Notes under the pieces: model-generated
What the model was told of the DNA's origin: nothing
Database searches by the model: none
The model's input: only the letters and a program-made list of their open reading frames with translations
Source: Leptospira biflexa
GTDB taxonomy: Bacteria; Spirochaetota; Leptospiria; Turneriellales; DYLW01
Direction of reading: 5' to 3'
Assembly (NCBI GenBank): GCA_020721865.1
Contig: DYLW01000030.1
Location: 1 to 32,501, forward strand
Length of the DNA stretch: 32,501 bases
Translations under genes and position numbers: made by a program
Shown: positions 25,718 through 32,501 of the stretch, piece by piece
Numbering within the stretch: the first letter of the stretch is position 1
Layout: each line of letters opens with the position of its first letter

Positions 25718-26206
25718 ATGGAAGAAACAAAATACCACCCCATCCCGCAACCAGAAGAAATTTCGGAGCGGGAAAGGGAAGATGCCATGGGTGCTTACCT
25801 GATGATGTTTGCTTCTCTGGGGTTGGGACTGCCGCTGCCGTTTGTAAACATTCTGGCAGCGGTCGTTTATTATTATGTGAACCGTTCCAAGGGCAGGTTT
25901 GTCCGTTTTCATGCCCTCCAGTCCATGCACAGCCAGATAGTTATATCCCTGATCAATTCCGCTCTTATTACATGGGGTTTTCTCATTCTGGCCGATTTAT
26001 CATCCCCCGGAAAATATTTCACGGGGTTGTTACTGGCAGCGGGCGTTTTTAATCTGGTCTATTTTATATTCAGCATCGTGGGGGCTGTGTATGCCCGGAA
26101 AGGCAGATTTTACTACTTCCTGTTTTTTGGGAAATACGCATACCATCTGGCTTACGCCATCCGGGAAGAAAAAATCCGGAATAACGTGAATCTTCCCCCC
26201 GTATAA
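25718..26206 (+). CDS. DUF4870-like integral membrane protein
   Basis: 162 residues with three to four membrane helices. The pattern VNILAAVVYYYVNR followed by FVRFHALQSMHSQIVISL is typical of DUF4870-type proteins, where a charged FHA-like turn links two helices. The family has no known function. The gap to the DUF4389 gene is 3 nt and to the M48 gene 8 nt, so it is an operon member. Its role with the M48 protease (for example as a partner or substrate) is inference from position only. Confidence 0.75.
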   Translation: MEETKYHPIPQPEEISEREREDAMGAYLMMFASLGLGLPLPFVNILAAVVYYYVNRSKGRFVRFHALQSMHSQIVISLINSALITWGFLILADLSSPGKYFTGLLLAAGVFNLVYFIFSIVGAVYARKGRFYYFLFFGKYAYHLAYAIREEKIRNNVNLPPV

Positions 26207-26214
26207 GGAACCTC

Positions 26215-27030
26215 ATGATCCAAAAAATTTGGAAGGAATTGGTATTTATTCTCCTTGCGGGGGTGGGAATCTGGTTTGGGTTTTCCCAGTTTACCTGCTC
26301 TGATTTAACTCCCATGAAAGTACCCCAGGAAAAACAGAAACTTCTGGGGGAGAAGATTTATGATGAATTGAAAAAAACCCGTAAGTCCGTCACAAGCCCG
26401 GAGGTTCGGGCGGCGGTGGATAATATTAAATTTCGTCTGATGAAATCCCTGGAGAAAAAAGATCGAGCAAATAAAAAAGACAAAAGTAATACATACCAGA
26501 TTTATATTCTGGACGATCCCATGGTGAATGCCTTTGCCCTTCCCGGCGGGATTATTGTGATTTTTTCCGGATTGGTGCAATTCTGCGATACTCCGGAAGA
26601 ACTGGCGGGGGTGATTGCCCATGAGATGGGTCATGTTGAAAATGAGCATGTCATACAAAAAATATATACCCGCTTTGGCATCACACTGATGAGCCGGCTT
26701 TTCACCGGAAATGATCCCACCATTGCCACAGAAATGGGAGAAATGATCACAGAAAATTATTTCAGCCGGCAGATGGAAGAAGAGGCGGACTCCTTTGCAC
26801 TGGATTTGCTGGAAAGATCCTCCATCCAACCCCGGGTGCTGGCAACTTTTTTCAAGAAAATTTCAAAAAATGAAATAAACATTATGAATATAAAAGCCTT
26901 ATCCACGCATCCGGACTCCAATGAAAGATACCAGAATGTCCTTTTATATGAAGTAAAAAAAGATTTCCAGGAAAAAAAGATTTCTCTGGACTGGCAGAAA
27001 GTCCGGAATTCCTGCCATGATTCACGATAA
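26215..27030 (+). CDS. M48-family zinc metalloprotease, membrane-anchored
   Basis: 271 residues. An N-terminal hydrophobic anchor (LVFILLAGVGIWFGF) is followed by the peptidase domain. The zinc motif is VIAHEMGHVENEHV (H136-E137-x-x-H140) and the third ligand is E190 in EEADSFALDLL. The segment VNAFALPGGIIVIFSGLVQF is highly characteristic of M48 (HtpX/BepA/LoiP-like) proteases. Family members degrade or process envelope proteins in the periplasm. It lacks the four helices of HtpX and the TPR tail of BepA, so it is a short single-domain form. AAGGA precedes the ATG and the gene ends an operon with two DUF membrane proteins. Confidence 0.92.
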   Translation: MIQKIWKELVFILLAGVGIWFGFSQFTCSDLTPMKVPQEKQKLLGEKIYDELKKTRKSVTSPEVRAAVDNIKFRLMKSLEKKDRANKKDKSNTYQIYILDDPMVNAFALPGGIIVIFSGLVQFCDTPEELAGVIAHEMGHVENEHVIQKIYTRFGITLMSRLFTGNDPTIATEMGEMITENYFSRQMEEEADSFALDLLERSSIQPRVLATFFKKISKNEINIMNIKALSTHPDSNERYQNVLLYEVKKDFQEKKISLDWQKVRNSCHDSR

Positions 27031-27045
27031 AGAAGCTATTATGTA

Positions 27046-27120
27046 CTTTTGCAATCGTAATCCGCAGGGGTTTGATCCTGTATTTTGTGAGCCCCCAAAA
27101 AAGCTCCTGCGTTGCAAAAG
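27046..27120 (+). other. Foldable nested inverted repeat upstream of the TauE gene
   Basis: CTTTTGCAA (27046-27054) pairs perfectly with TTGCAAAAG (27112-27120). Just inside, CGCAGG (27063-27068) pairs with CCTGCG (27106-27111), leaving an 8-nt bulge on the left. The interior can form a further CAGG/CCTG or GGGG/CCCC stem. There is no T run, so it is not a plain terminator. It lies 95 nt before the TauE start and 15 nt after the M48 gene. It could be a 5' regulatory RNA, an mRNA-end structure or a palindromic repeat element. I do not recognise a known riboswitch. Confidence 0.6.
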
Positions 27121-27214
27121 CCGATGCGGGATAACCGGTAAGATGACAATGCAGCGAAGGTTGACGGCAAAAAGAGACTTGAGATTATTTTATTAAAAAA
27201 CTATTTGGATAATT

Positions 27215-28039
27215 ATGCTGACTTTATTAACCGAACTTCCGCTTTTACTTACCAGTGCTCTGATTGGTACCTTGGGCAATTACGTCGGCTTTGGCGGTGG
27301 CGTTTTTATGGTACCCATTTTAGTCTCTTTTTTTCATTATCCCATCCAAGAGGCCATAGGTGTTACCATGATTTCTCTGATCCCTGCAGCTTTAATTAAC
27401 ACGATTGTCAATCATAGAAAAAAACTAATTTCGTATAAAGCGGGGATTTTTCTTGAGATACCCACAATCCTGGGAACTATTTTTGGTGCTTATCTGGTGA
27501 GCGTCATTGAAACCATCTGGCTGAAATGGATTTTTATCGTGTTTTTATTGCTTCTGTCCTATTCTTTTTTTAGAAAAAAAGCCACTGGCGATGCAAAAAA
27601 GAGATTTGATCTTTTGGCTTTTTTAAATACATTAAAACCATTAATAAAAATCCGTAGAGAGGATTCTACCCACGCTATCAGTCTGTGGCTGCTATCCTTC
27701 TTTGGAGCCCTGTCCGGCACAATGGCCGGGTTATTCGGAGTGGGTGGTGGTTTTCTGAAAACACCCATTATGGTAAAAATTTTTAAACTGCCTGCCAAAG
27801 TGGCCACCGCTACGGCTTTATTCATGATTATTCTGACCAGCGTGAGTGGTTCTTTCTCGCACTTTTTTTGGGGACACCTGGATTTACACCAGGGATGGCC
27901 TGTTTTTTCCGGTTTTGTCCTGGGTGCATTTCTCAACATAAAACTATCCACATATTCTTCTGAAAAAAATTTAGAAAAAACGATTGGGGTTGTTCTATTC
28001 GTTGCCGCTTTTATTATGGGAATAAATCTTTTTACGTAA
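27215..28039 (+). CDS. TauE/SafE-family (sulfite exporter-like) membrane transporter
   Basis: 274 residues, about eight membrane helices in two halves. Each half starts with the family glycine motif: GNYVGFGGGVFMVPIL in the first, AGLFGVGGGFLKTPIM in the second. The family exports or imports sulfite, sulfoacetate or other organic anions; the substrate here is unknown. The start ATG follows a GATAAT box with only a single T between, so promoter use is unclear. No Shine-Dalgarno is visible. The gene sits in a lower-GC segment with few CCGG sites and with unusual neighbours, suggesting horizontal arrival. Confidence 0.9.
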   Translation: MLTLLTELPLLLTSALIGTLGNYVGFGGGVFMVPILVSFFHYPIQEAIGVTMISLIPAALINTIVNHRKKLISYKAGIFLEIPTILGTIFGAYLVSVIETIWLKWIFIVFLLLLSYSFFRKKATGDAKKRFDLLAFLNTLKPLIKIRREDSTHAISLWLLSFFGALSGTMAGLFGVGGGFLKTPIMVKIFKLPAKVATATALFMIILTSVSGSFSHFFWGHLDLHQGWPVFSGFVLGAFLNIKLSTYSSEKNLEKTIGVVLFVAAFIMGINLFT

Positions 28040-28141
28040 TTTCTCCGGTTGAAGCACCTAACGATACGTAGCGTTGTTTGCTGTTATCCCAAAATTATGG
28101 GACAAAAAAGGCACCCGGAGGCACCTCGTCTTTTAACGTCA

Positions 28142-28181
28142 AAAACGCTTTTTTATTTGGGGTTAGCTCCAAATGCGTTTT
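28142..28181 (-). terminator. Nested inverted repeat at the end of the TM2/DUF805 unit
   Basis: On the minus strand AAAACGC-ATTTGG and CCAAAT-(A6)-GCGTTTT form a two-part stem around an 8-nt loop, with the A6 run as a bulge. Five T residues end it. It overlaps the stop codon of the DUF805 remnant. This fits a weak terminator for the minus-strand genes; it could also serve the plus strand in part. Confidence 0.4.
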
Positions 28182-28326
28182 CACCAGCCGCACTGTCCTG
28201 AACATAGAATACAATCAGAACAATCGCACCCACAATGGGCACAAACGCAATCAATAGCCACCAACCGCTTCTCCCGGTGTCATGCAGCCGACGAGTAAGT
28301 GTGCCGTTTTTATTGGCCAGATTCAC
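28153..28326 (-). pseudogene. Truncated DUF805 remnant (57 codons)
   Basis: On the minus strand a GTG at 28326 opens a 57-codon frame ending at 28153. From about residue 11 it reads TRRLHDTGRSGWW, then one or two hydrophobic segments (LLIAFVPIVGAIVLIVF) and ENAFGANPK. This is the C-terminal third of a DUF805 membrane protein (usually 110-130 residues); the N-terminal helices are missing. A stop lies just upstream in frame. The GTG overlaps the last 17 nt of the TM2 gene, so it could still be translated by coupling, making it either a remnant or a short coupled protein. The match to DUF805 is clear; its being non-functional is inference. Confidence 0.75.
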
Positions 28327-28591
28327 TTTTTAGTTTTATTTCGCTCAATTTTGCCGATACCTCAGTTGAATTCCGTATAGATTTTAATTGTACGTTTGTA
28401 TTATATTGTTCCACTTGACCACCCAGGGTGAATAGGTCAATTAAAGAACCAACACCACCAATACCACCAATACCACCAGTTAATAGCCAAAGGAGGCCAG
28501 TTCCAATTTTACCGATATAAAATCTATGCAAACCACTTATTAAGATTAAACTGGGTAGCCATAGTAAGTATGCAATCCCTTTTGATTTCAT
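28310..28591 (-). CDS. TM2-domain membrane protein
   Basis: 93 residues. KSKGIAYLLWLPSLILISGL, then HRFYIGKIGTGLLWLLTGGI, then DLFTLGG matches the TM2 domain: two helices with the HRFYxGK turn. A basic-acidic tail of about 30 residues follows. The domain is widespread and of unknown general function. GGAGG lies 5 nt upstream of the ATG. The start overlaps the stop of a preceding 23-codon ORF (ATGA), and its end overlaps the DUF805 remnant, so all three are arranged as one transcript. The cluster lies in the low-GC segment near the TauE gene. Confidence 0.85.
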   Translation of the reverse strand: MKSKGIAYLLWLPSLILISGLHRFYIGKIGTGLLWLLTGGIGGIGGVGSLIDLFTLGGQVEQYNTNVQLKSIRNSTEVSAKLSEIKLKSESGQ

Positions 28592-28659
28592 ATTATCCTC
28601 CCTGTAACGTTTTTAAAACGGCCACTTTTAATAATATCAACAACACTTAATTTGTTCAT
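28588..28659 (-). CDS. Short upstream ORF (23 codons) coupled to the TM2 gene
   Basis: ATG at 28659, with a good AAGGAG Shine-Dalgarno 5 nt upstream. The peptide starts MNKLSVVDIIKSGRFKNV and ends at a TGA that overlaps the TM2 ATG by 4 nt. The ribosome-binding site and coupling suggest that it is translated. It could be a leader that sets TM2 expression, or a small peptide of its own. I do not recognise the sequence. A CATAAT box at 28697-28692 may be the promoter. Not confirmed by homology. Confidence 0.45.
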   Translation of the reverse strand: MNKLSVVDIIKSGRFKNVTGRII

Positions 28660-28734
28660 ATCCACTCCTTGTTTATTTTTTTCGTGTTTGCATTATGGCG
28701 TGAATTTGTATAGTTTTTTTTTGGCGGCCATCCA

Positions 28735-29931
28735 TTAAACAATATTTCCCTTTTTCAGCTCCTCCATTCGCTCCGGAGAAAACCCCAGCCAATCCAGAAT
28801 CTCCCGCGTGTGCTCTCCCTGAGCGGGCGGAGGGTTTTTGGGAATCTCTTTCTGGGAAGAAAATTTTATGGGGTTACCCATCTGCAGCAGAGAATTTCCC
28901 CGTCCGTCCGGCATCCGGAAAAACATTTCCCTCTCCAGAAATTGCGGATTCTGCATGGCCTCTTCCGGCGTGGCCACAGGAGACAAACAGATATCCGGAT
29001 TGGCAAAATACGGAGTCCATTCTACAAAGTTTTTCTCTCTAAAAATATTACCCACCTCTCTTTTGAGATAAACAAAATTATCCTCCGTGAGAGTGTATTT
29101 TCCCAGCAAATCTTCCCGCTCCACCGCTTTGAGAAAATTCCGAAAAAATCGTTCTTCCAGTGCCGCCAGCATCAGATGCCTTCCGTCTTTGGTTTCATAA
29201 ATCTGGTAATTAGGCAGAGCTCCGGAAAGAATCCACTGCCGGGGATCCAGAGGAGAGGAGGATGCCATGGATTCCGCAAGGAATAACGGCAGGAAGGATA
29301 CCGCCCCATCGGCCATGCCAATGTCCACATGCTGCCCCTTCCCGGTTTTCTCCCGGTGATACAGGGCGGCCAGAATGCCACTCATGGCCATGAGGGTCCC
29401 CCCGCCAATGTCCGCCACCTGGTATGCGGGCAAAACCGGTTTTCCCTGGGCATCCACATTCAGACTCATCAGCCCGGCATAGGAAGTGTAATTCCCGTCA
29501 TGGCCGGCAAAATTTTTCATGGGTCCGGTGCCCCCGTATCCGCTCAGGGAGACATAAATCAGACGCGGAAATTTATCCTTCAAATCCTCATAACCCAGAC
29601 CCATCTTCTGCATACTCATGGGCCGGAATCCCTCCACCAGAACATCCGCTTTTTCCAGAAGTGCGTGGAACACCTCCCGGCCTTCCTCTCTTTTGAGGTT
29701 CAGTGTGAGAGACTTTTTATTCCGGTTCAACATCCCAAAAAGCGGGGATTCATTTTGTGTGTCCCCCTCCGAATCCAGCCGGGATCCCATGTACCGGGTG
29801 CCATCCCCCAGCCGGGGATTTTCTATTTTTATGACTTCCGCTCCGTAATCTCCCAGATACATCGTGGCCAGAGGGCCGGGCAGAAGCTGGGTCAAATCCA
29901 CAATCCGCACTCCGCTCAGTATCTTATCCAT
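28735..29931 (-). CDS. Alpha-methylacyl-CoA racemase-like (CaiB/BaiF CoA-transferase fold)
   Basis: 398 residues from the ATG at 29931, which has a strong GGAGGAGGA ribosome site; a longer frame upstream lacks support. Starts with ILSGVRIVDLTQLLPGPLAT, and LNRNKKSLTLNLK and GYGGTGP are typical of the family. Racemase-specific residues are H144 in GHDGNYTSYAG and D174 in QVADIGGG, spaced 30 apart as in the known mycobacterial racemase, so an alpha-methylacyl-CoA racemase is more likely than a CoA transferase. It would invert the 2-methyl centre of branched acyl-CoAs before beta-oxidation. The start overlaps the end of the UDP-sugar pyrophosphorylase gene by 8 nt. Confidence 0.85.
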   Translation of the reverse strand: MDKILSGVRIVDLTQLLPGPLATMYLGDYGAEVIKIENPRLGDGTRYMGSRLDSEGDTQNESPLFGMLNRNKKSLTLNLKREEGREVFHALLEKADVLVEGFRPMSMQKMGLGYEDLKDKFPRLIYVSLSGYGGTGPMKNFAGHDGNYTSYAGLMSLNVDAQGKPVLPAYQVADIGGGTLMAMSGILAALYHREKTGKGQHVDIGMADGAVSFLPLFLAESMASSSPLDPRQWILSGALPNYQIYETKDGRHLMLAALEERFFRNFLKAVEREDLLGKYTLTEDNFVYLKREVGNIFREKNFVEWTPYFANPDICLSPVATPEEAMQNPQFLEREMFFRMPDGRGNSLLQMGNPIKFSSQKEIPKNPPPAQGEHTREILDWLGFSPERMEELKKGNIV

Positions 29932-31789
29932 GCTCCTCCTCCCGAAGGATTGTTCCATCCGCATTCATGTAATAATTTCCTTTTTCTGTTATATTTATTT
30001 CCAGGACATTTTTCTCTTCCAGTGCATAACCCCGAATTTTCAGATAAGCAGGCAGATTCGGGTTGTTCATTTCTTCTTCCAAAAGCTCACGCATCGCCAT
30101 GCCCTCCCATCGGTCAAGGGTAACATTCCGGATAGAAAGCCGCACATCCGGGGATATTTTTATTTTTACCGCCGATTGATTTTTCAAATGGAAGGAGTCC
30201 AGATAAATATGTTTCCCCTCCAGCACCAGAGACGTGTGCGGGCCAAAGGTGCAGTTTTTAATCTTCTGCTGGATCTCCTTCTGTGTGACGGCAAACTCCG
30301 GATGCAGAACAATACGGGCACCGGTTTTAAACGGAATTCCATGATGCAATACGGAATCCGGAATTTCTTTGGCAAAATTCCCCGCCCGGTTGATTTTCAG
30401 CCGGTTAATTTCATAATAATCGGATTCCGCACTGGCAGCACATTCCGGCGGTTGACCCGTGGCCGCTTTTTTGGCCGCGTCTCTGAGATTATTTTTATCC
30501 GGGCTGAAGACAAACTTCCGGGGAAACATGGTCACCCCCACCCTGCTGGTGGCATCAAAAAGCCGGGGTAAATCCTGCATCATGGTTTCCAGACGCGTGG
30601 GTTTCTGGAAAACCGTTTTTCCCGCATCCGCATATTTGGGATTCACAAATTCCGGAACCAGACCGGCGGATTTTTTGAGTACTTTCACATAGTTTTCCAC
30701 AGCGATGATGATCACATTAATATTCCCCGGATAGGGAGACAAACCATCCGGTCCATTCACATCGCCCTCCGGATTCACGGTGGAGCGGAGCAAAGGATCC
30801 AACTGGTTGTATTCCACATTGATGGTCATCTTTCCTGCGGAGCTATTCTCCGGCACCAGAGTAGCAATTCCACCCACAGCCTCCTTTGCCACACGCGGGA
30901 CAACAATAGAATTAAAATCCAGCTTTTCCCGGACACTCACGGAAAGAGCGGGCAAAAGTGCGTTCACAACCTGGGCGTTGGTGTCCTGGATGGCCGCCAG
31001 ATATTTTTTCCCGTCTTTGAGAAGCTTTTCCGCCGTCCCCGTCTGGTGCATCAGAAGATGAATGTCCCCATGACCATGCGGCTTGAGCATCAGCTCATAC
31101 CGGGACTTTTTTGCCAACCGGGCTTCATTGTCCAGAATGGCCGGAACCAGCTCCTGTTTTAAGAGAATCACCTGTTCAGGCTTCAATCCATAGTATTCAT
31201 TTTCCCTCAGAATACGCCGCGTCCCATCCTCCGTGTCCCCGGATACCATGATAATGAAGGGAATGGTGGTGCGGCATCCAAACCTTTCGTGGTAAAGATT
31301 TTCCATGGCATAAATTGTCTTCGCATAAAAATGGATATAATTCAAAGACGACAAAAGCTCAAATGGAATGGCAATCTTGATGCCGGGATATCCCAGACGC
31401 TCCCCCAGACCACCCGCCACCATCACAATCGCCAATTGGCCAATCAAGGAAACCCCATGCTCTTCCGCTTCCTCCGCCCGATGGGCCATTTTGGAGAGAT
31501 TTGTCATTTCCGGAGGCTGGGGACGGTAACCCGCAAACGGATTCTTGCCCGTCCGGGATTCTTCCAGAAGACGCCGTGCGTTCCTGATGTATCCGGAAAT
31601 TCCGCCCGGATAATTTGTATCCACCCGGAGGAGGCTTTGCAGAAATGCTTTTTTCTGCTCCACTGCCTGGGATTCTTCCCAATCGGCAAAGAGATGTTCC
31701 TGCCCATTCTCCACTAATGTCTGAATGATCCGGATTTCTTCCGGGGTATAAACAGACTCTGCTATTTCTTTTTCCAGAAATGAATTCAT
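29924..31789 (-). CDS. UDP-sugar pyrophosphorylase (UTP:sugar-1-phosphate uridylyltransferase)
   Basis: 621 residues, near the length of plant-type USP enzymes. The nucleotide-binding motif VMVAGGLGERLGYPGIKIAI lies at about 121-140, as in the UDP-sugar pyrophosphorylase family; IPFIIMVSGDTEDGTRRIL and KPHGHGDIHLLM further define the fold, and the C-terminal about 170 residues form a beta-rich part. The enzyme makes UDP-sugars from UTP and various sugar-1-phosphates for glycan synthesis. AAGGAGG precedes the ATG by 5 nt. It lies after the cupin gene and overlaps the racemase gene, so the three may share a transcript; substrate range cannot be read from sequence. Confidence 0.88.
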   Translation of the reverse strand: MNSFLEKEIAESVYTPEEIRIIQTLVENGQEHLFADWEESQAVEQKKAFLQSLLRVDTNYPGGISGYIRNARRLLEESRTGKNPFAGYRPQPPEMTNLSKMAHRAEEAEEHGVSLIGQLAIVMVAGGLGERLGYPGIKIAIPFELLSSLNYIHFYAKTIYAMENLYHERFGCRTTIPFIIMVSGDTEDGTRRILRENEYYGLKPEQVILLKQELVPAILDNEARLAKKSRYELMLKPHGHGDIHLLMHQTGTAEKLLKDGKKYLAAIQDTNAQVVNALLPALSVSVREKLDFNSIVVPRVAKEAVGGIATLVPENSSAGKMTINVEYNQLDPLLRSTVNPEGDVNGPDGLSPYPGNINVIIIAVENYVKVLKKSAGLVPEFVNPKYADAGKTVFQKPTRLETMMQDLPRLFDATSRVGVTMFPRKFVFSPDKNNLRDAAKKAATGQPPECAASAESDYYEINRLKINRAGNFAKEIPDSVLHHGIPFKTGARIVLHPEFAVTQKEIQQKIKNCTFGPHTSLVLEGKHIYLDSFHLKNQSAVKIKISPDVRLSIRNVTLDRWEGMAMRELLEEEMNNPNLPAYLKIRGYALEEKNVLEINITEKGNYYMNADGTILREEEHG

Positions 31790-31842
31790 CCTTTCCTCCT
31801 TAATGCCGATGGGCCGGTTTGTATAGATATAATAGATAAGGA

Positions 31843-32109
31843 TTATGGAAAATTATAGTGCTTACGCACGCTTTTTGTGATATTCCATTCACAGTCCAGA
31901 CCTTTGGGAAAGGAGACAAAATCACCAGGTTTGATTTCCCATTTTTTGTTCCCTGCGGTTATGGTAATCTCCCCTTCCAGAATATAGCACTCTTCCATGG
32001 AATCATAGTGCCAGTCAAAGCGGGAAACCTCTTTTTCCCACACCGGCCAGCGAAAGACACCCTTGCCTTCGAGGATTTTTTTGTCCAGTGTTTCAATTTT
32101 TACCTGCAT
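31843..32109 (-). CDS. Small cupin (DUF861/Cupin_3-type)
   Basis: 88 residues. FRWPVWEKEVSRFDWHYDSM, then EECYILEGEITIT, then IKPGDFVSFPKGLDCEWNIT is a single-cupin barrel of the DUF861 type, related to EutQ-like proteins. Only part of the usual metal ligands are visible (E in EECYILEG, no clear His pair), so metal binding is uncertain. The protein is cytosolic with no known specific role. It is the first gene of a possible minus-strand operon with UDP-sugar pyrophosphorylase (53-nt gap). Its start has a TATGAT box 5 nt upstream, with GGAG 11 nt from the ATG. Confidence 0.85.
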   Translation of the reverse strand: MQVKIETLDKKILEGKGVFRWPVWEKEVSRFDWHYDSMEECYILEGEITITAGNKKWEIKPGDFVSFPKGLDCEWNITKSVRKHYNFP

Positions 32110-32114
32110 AGTTA

Positions 32115-32141
32115 ATCATACTCCGGCAAACTTTACGTCAA
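32115..32141 (-). promoter_or_regulatory. Promoter of the cupin gene, likely near-leaderless
   Basis: On the minus strand TTGACG (32141-32136) is followed after 15 nt by TATGAT (32120-32115), then 5 nt (TAACT) and the ATG at 32109. The 5-nt spacing equals that of the three GATAAT cases on the plus strand. Confidence 0.5.
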
Positions 32142-32220
32142 GCATTTCCCGCCCCATTCAATGGACAATTTTGGATTATGTTGGTTTTACCATTCTCTAC
32201 GTTTGTTCATAACCCGGAAA

Positions 32221-32233
32221 ATTCCAATGGAAT
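32221..32233. promoter_or_regulatory. Perfect palindrome in the 32110-32428 gap
   Basis: ATTCCA-A-TGGAAT is a 13-bp palindrome around one centre base. The gap of about 320 bp separates the divergent cupin gene and the last gene. It also holds TATAAT (32254-32259) and TTGACG (32274-32279), which may belong to the last gene, although neither pairs well with a partner box. The palindrome could be an operator, or chance. Confidence 0.3.
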
Positions 32234-32428
32234 GCAATTCGTTAAATACTCAGTATAATTTTATATTTTTTTATTGACGATGCAATCAGCATTATGCTAT
32301 GTCAAAGAATCGGGATATAGTTTTCTACTCTCCAGATAATTTTGGGGAGAGAGGAATAAGTTGGAATTACAGTAAAGAATTTATTTGGGGCACAAAAACA
32401 AATTATTTTCTGAAATATGGGCGGAAGC

Positions 32429-32501
32429 ATGAAAAAAGTACATTTTTCTTTTGGGATTAAAATTGGGGTGCTGATATCCGTTATTTCCATCCTTGCCATC
32501 A
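32429..32501 (+). CDS. Start of a membrane-anchored protein (cut by the window edge)
   Basis: Open to the end of the window: MKKVHFSFGIKIGVLISVIS followed by ILAI, a basic start and hydrophobic helix typical of a membrane sensor or signal anchor. An in-frame ATG 12 nt upstream (32417) is also possible. GGCGGAAGC precedes the ATG, a weak ribosome site. Too little is present to name the family. Sensor proteins such as chemoreceptors or cyclases often start this way, but that is speculation. Confidence 0.55.
   Translation, partial: MKKVHFSFGIKIGVLISVISILAI

Noticed and set aside
27063..27080. tRNA T-arm-like or 16S-like segment (GGGTTTGATCCTG)
   Set aside because: There are no other tRNA arms, no CCA end and no rRNA continuation. 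It is part of the palindromic element.
27208..27217. GATAAT next to the TauE ATG as a leaderless promoter
   Set aside because: Only one base separates the hexamer and the ATG, so transcription from it would start inside the gene. It was not counted with the 5-nt cases.
28058..28169. Integron attC-like site (ACCTAAC ... GTTAGCT) after the TauE gene
   Set aside because: The outer boxes have a mismatch and the inner arms do not pair. There is no integrase and no cassette array.
32299..32460. 53-codon plus-strand frame before the last gene
   Set aside because: It overlaps the start of the more convincing membrane-protein gene in another frame, and it looks like AT-rich random translation without a ribosome site.

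Overview
The window is a gene-dense bacterial chromosome segment with no rRNA, tRNA, CRISPR array, transposase or phage gene that I can see. It looks like a Gram-negative-type (diderm) bacterium. Several proteins have relaxed lipoprotein signals, there is an ADP-heptose-type enzyme, and there are many exported TPR, PEGA, LysM, NHL and vWA proteins. This set, together with a CIRCE-controlled groESL, a short-form N-acetylglutamate synthase and a two-cNMP-domain metallo-beta-lactamase protein, suggests a spirochaete, perhaps Leptospirales-like. That assignment is inference only, at about even odds.

Layout. 1-5760: an exported M23 peptidase, then a minus-strand pair (STAS protein and ModE-type regulator), then plus-strand exported or membrane proteins (PEGA protein, two unrecognised helical secreted proteins, one cytosolic unknown). 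5760-7910: the groES-groEL heat-shock operon with promoter, CIRCE operator and terminator. 7939-11707: SPOR protein, N-acetylglutamate synthase overlapping hisI, and a metallo-beta-lactamase/cNMP-binding protein. 11837-16666: a second STAS protein, a LysM lipoprotein, rho with a perfect hairpin in front of it, a small lipoprotein coupled to rho, and a GerMN protein. 16667-20753 (minus): two overlapping exported genes, NHL/vWA then TPR. 20919-25071: a tight operon of acyl-CoA synthetase, metallo-beta-lactamase hydrolase, zinc-ribbon protein and a GmhB-HldE-type fusion. 25127-27030: DUF4389, DUF4870-like and M48 protease genes behind a good promoter. 27031-28734: a lower-GC stretch with a foldable element, a TauE/SafE transporter, and on the other strand a 23-codon ORF, a TM2 gene and a truncated DUF805 remnant. 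28735-32109 (minus): cupin, UDP-sugar pyrophosphorylase and alpha-methylacyl-CoA racemase. 32429 to the end: the start of a membrane-anchored protein.

The most unusual signals are these. Three genes have GATAAT exactly 5 nt before ATG and no Shine-Dalgarno sequence, and a fourth has TATGAT at the same spacing, which suggests leaderless mRNAs. A nested inverted repeat sits upstream of the TauE gene. There is a small module of short ORF, TM2 gene and DUF805 fragment. HisI keeps its cysteines but has lost most of its acidic metal motif. The heptose phosphatase and nucleotidyltransferase are fused. The tetranucleotide CCGG is strongly over-represented. I see no clear new defence or mobile system.
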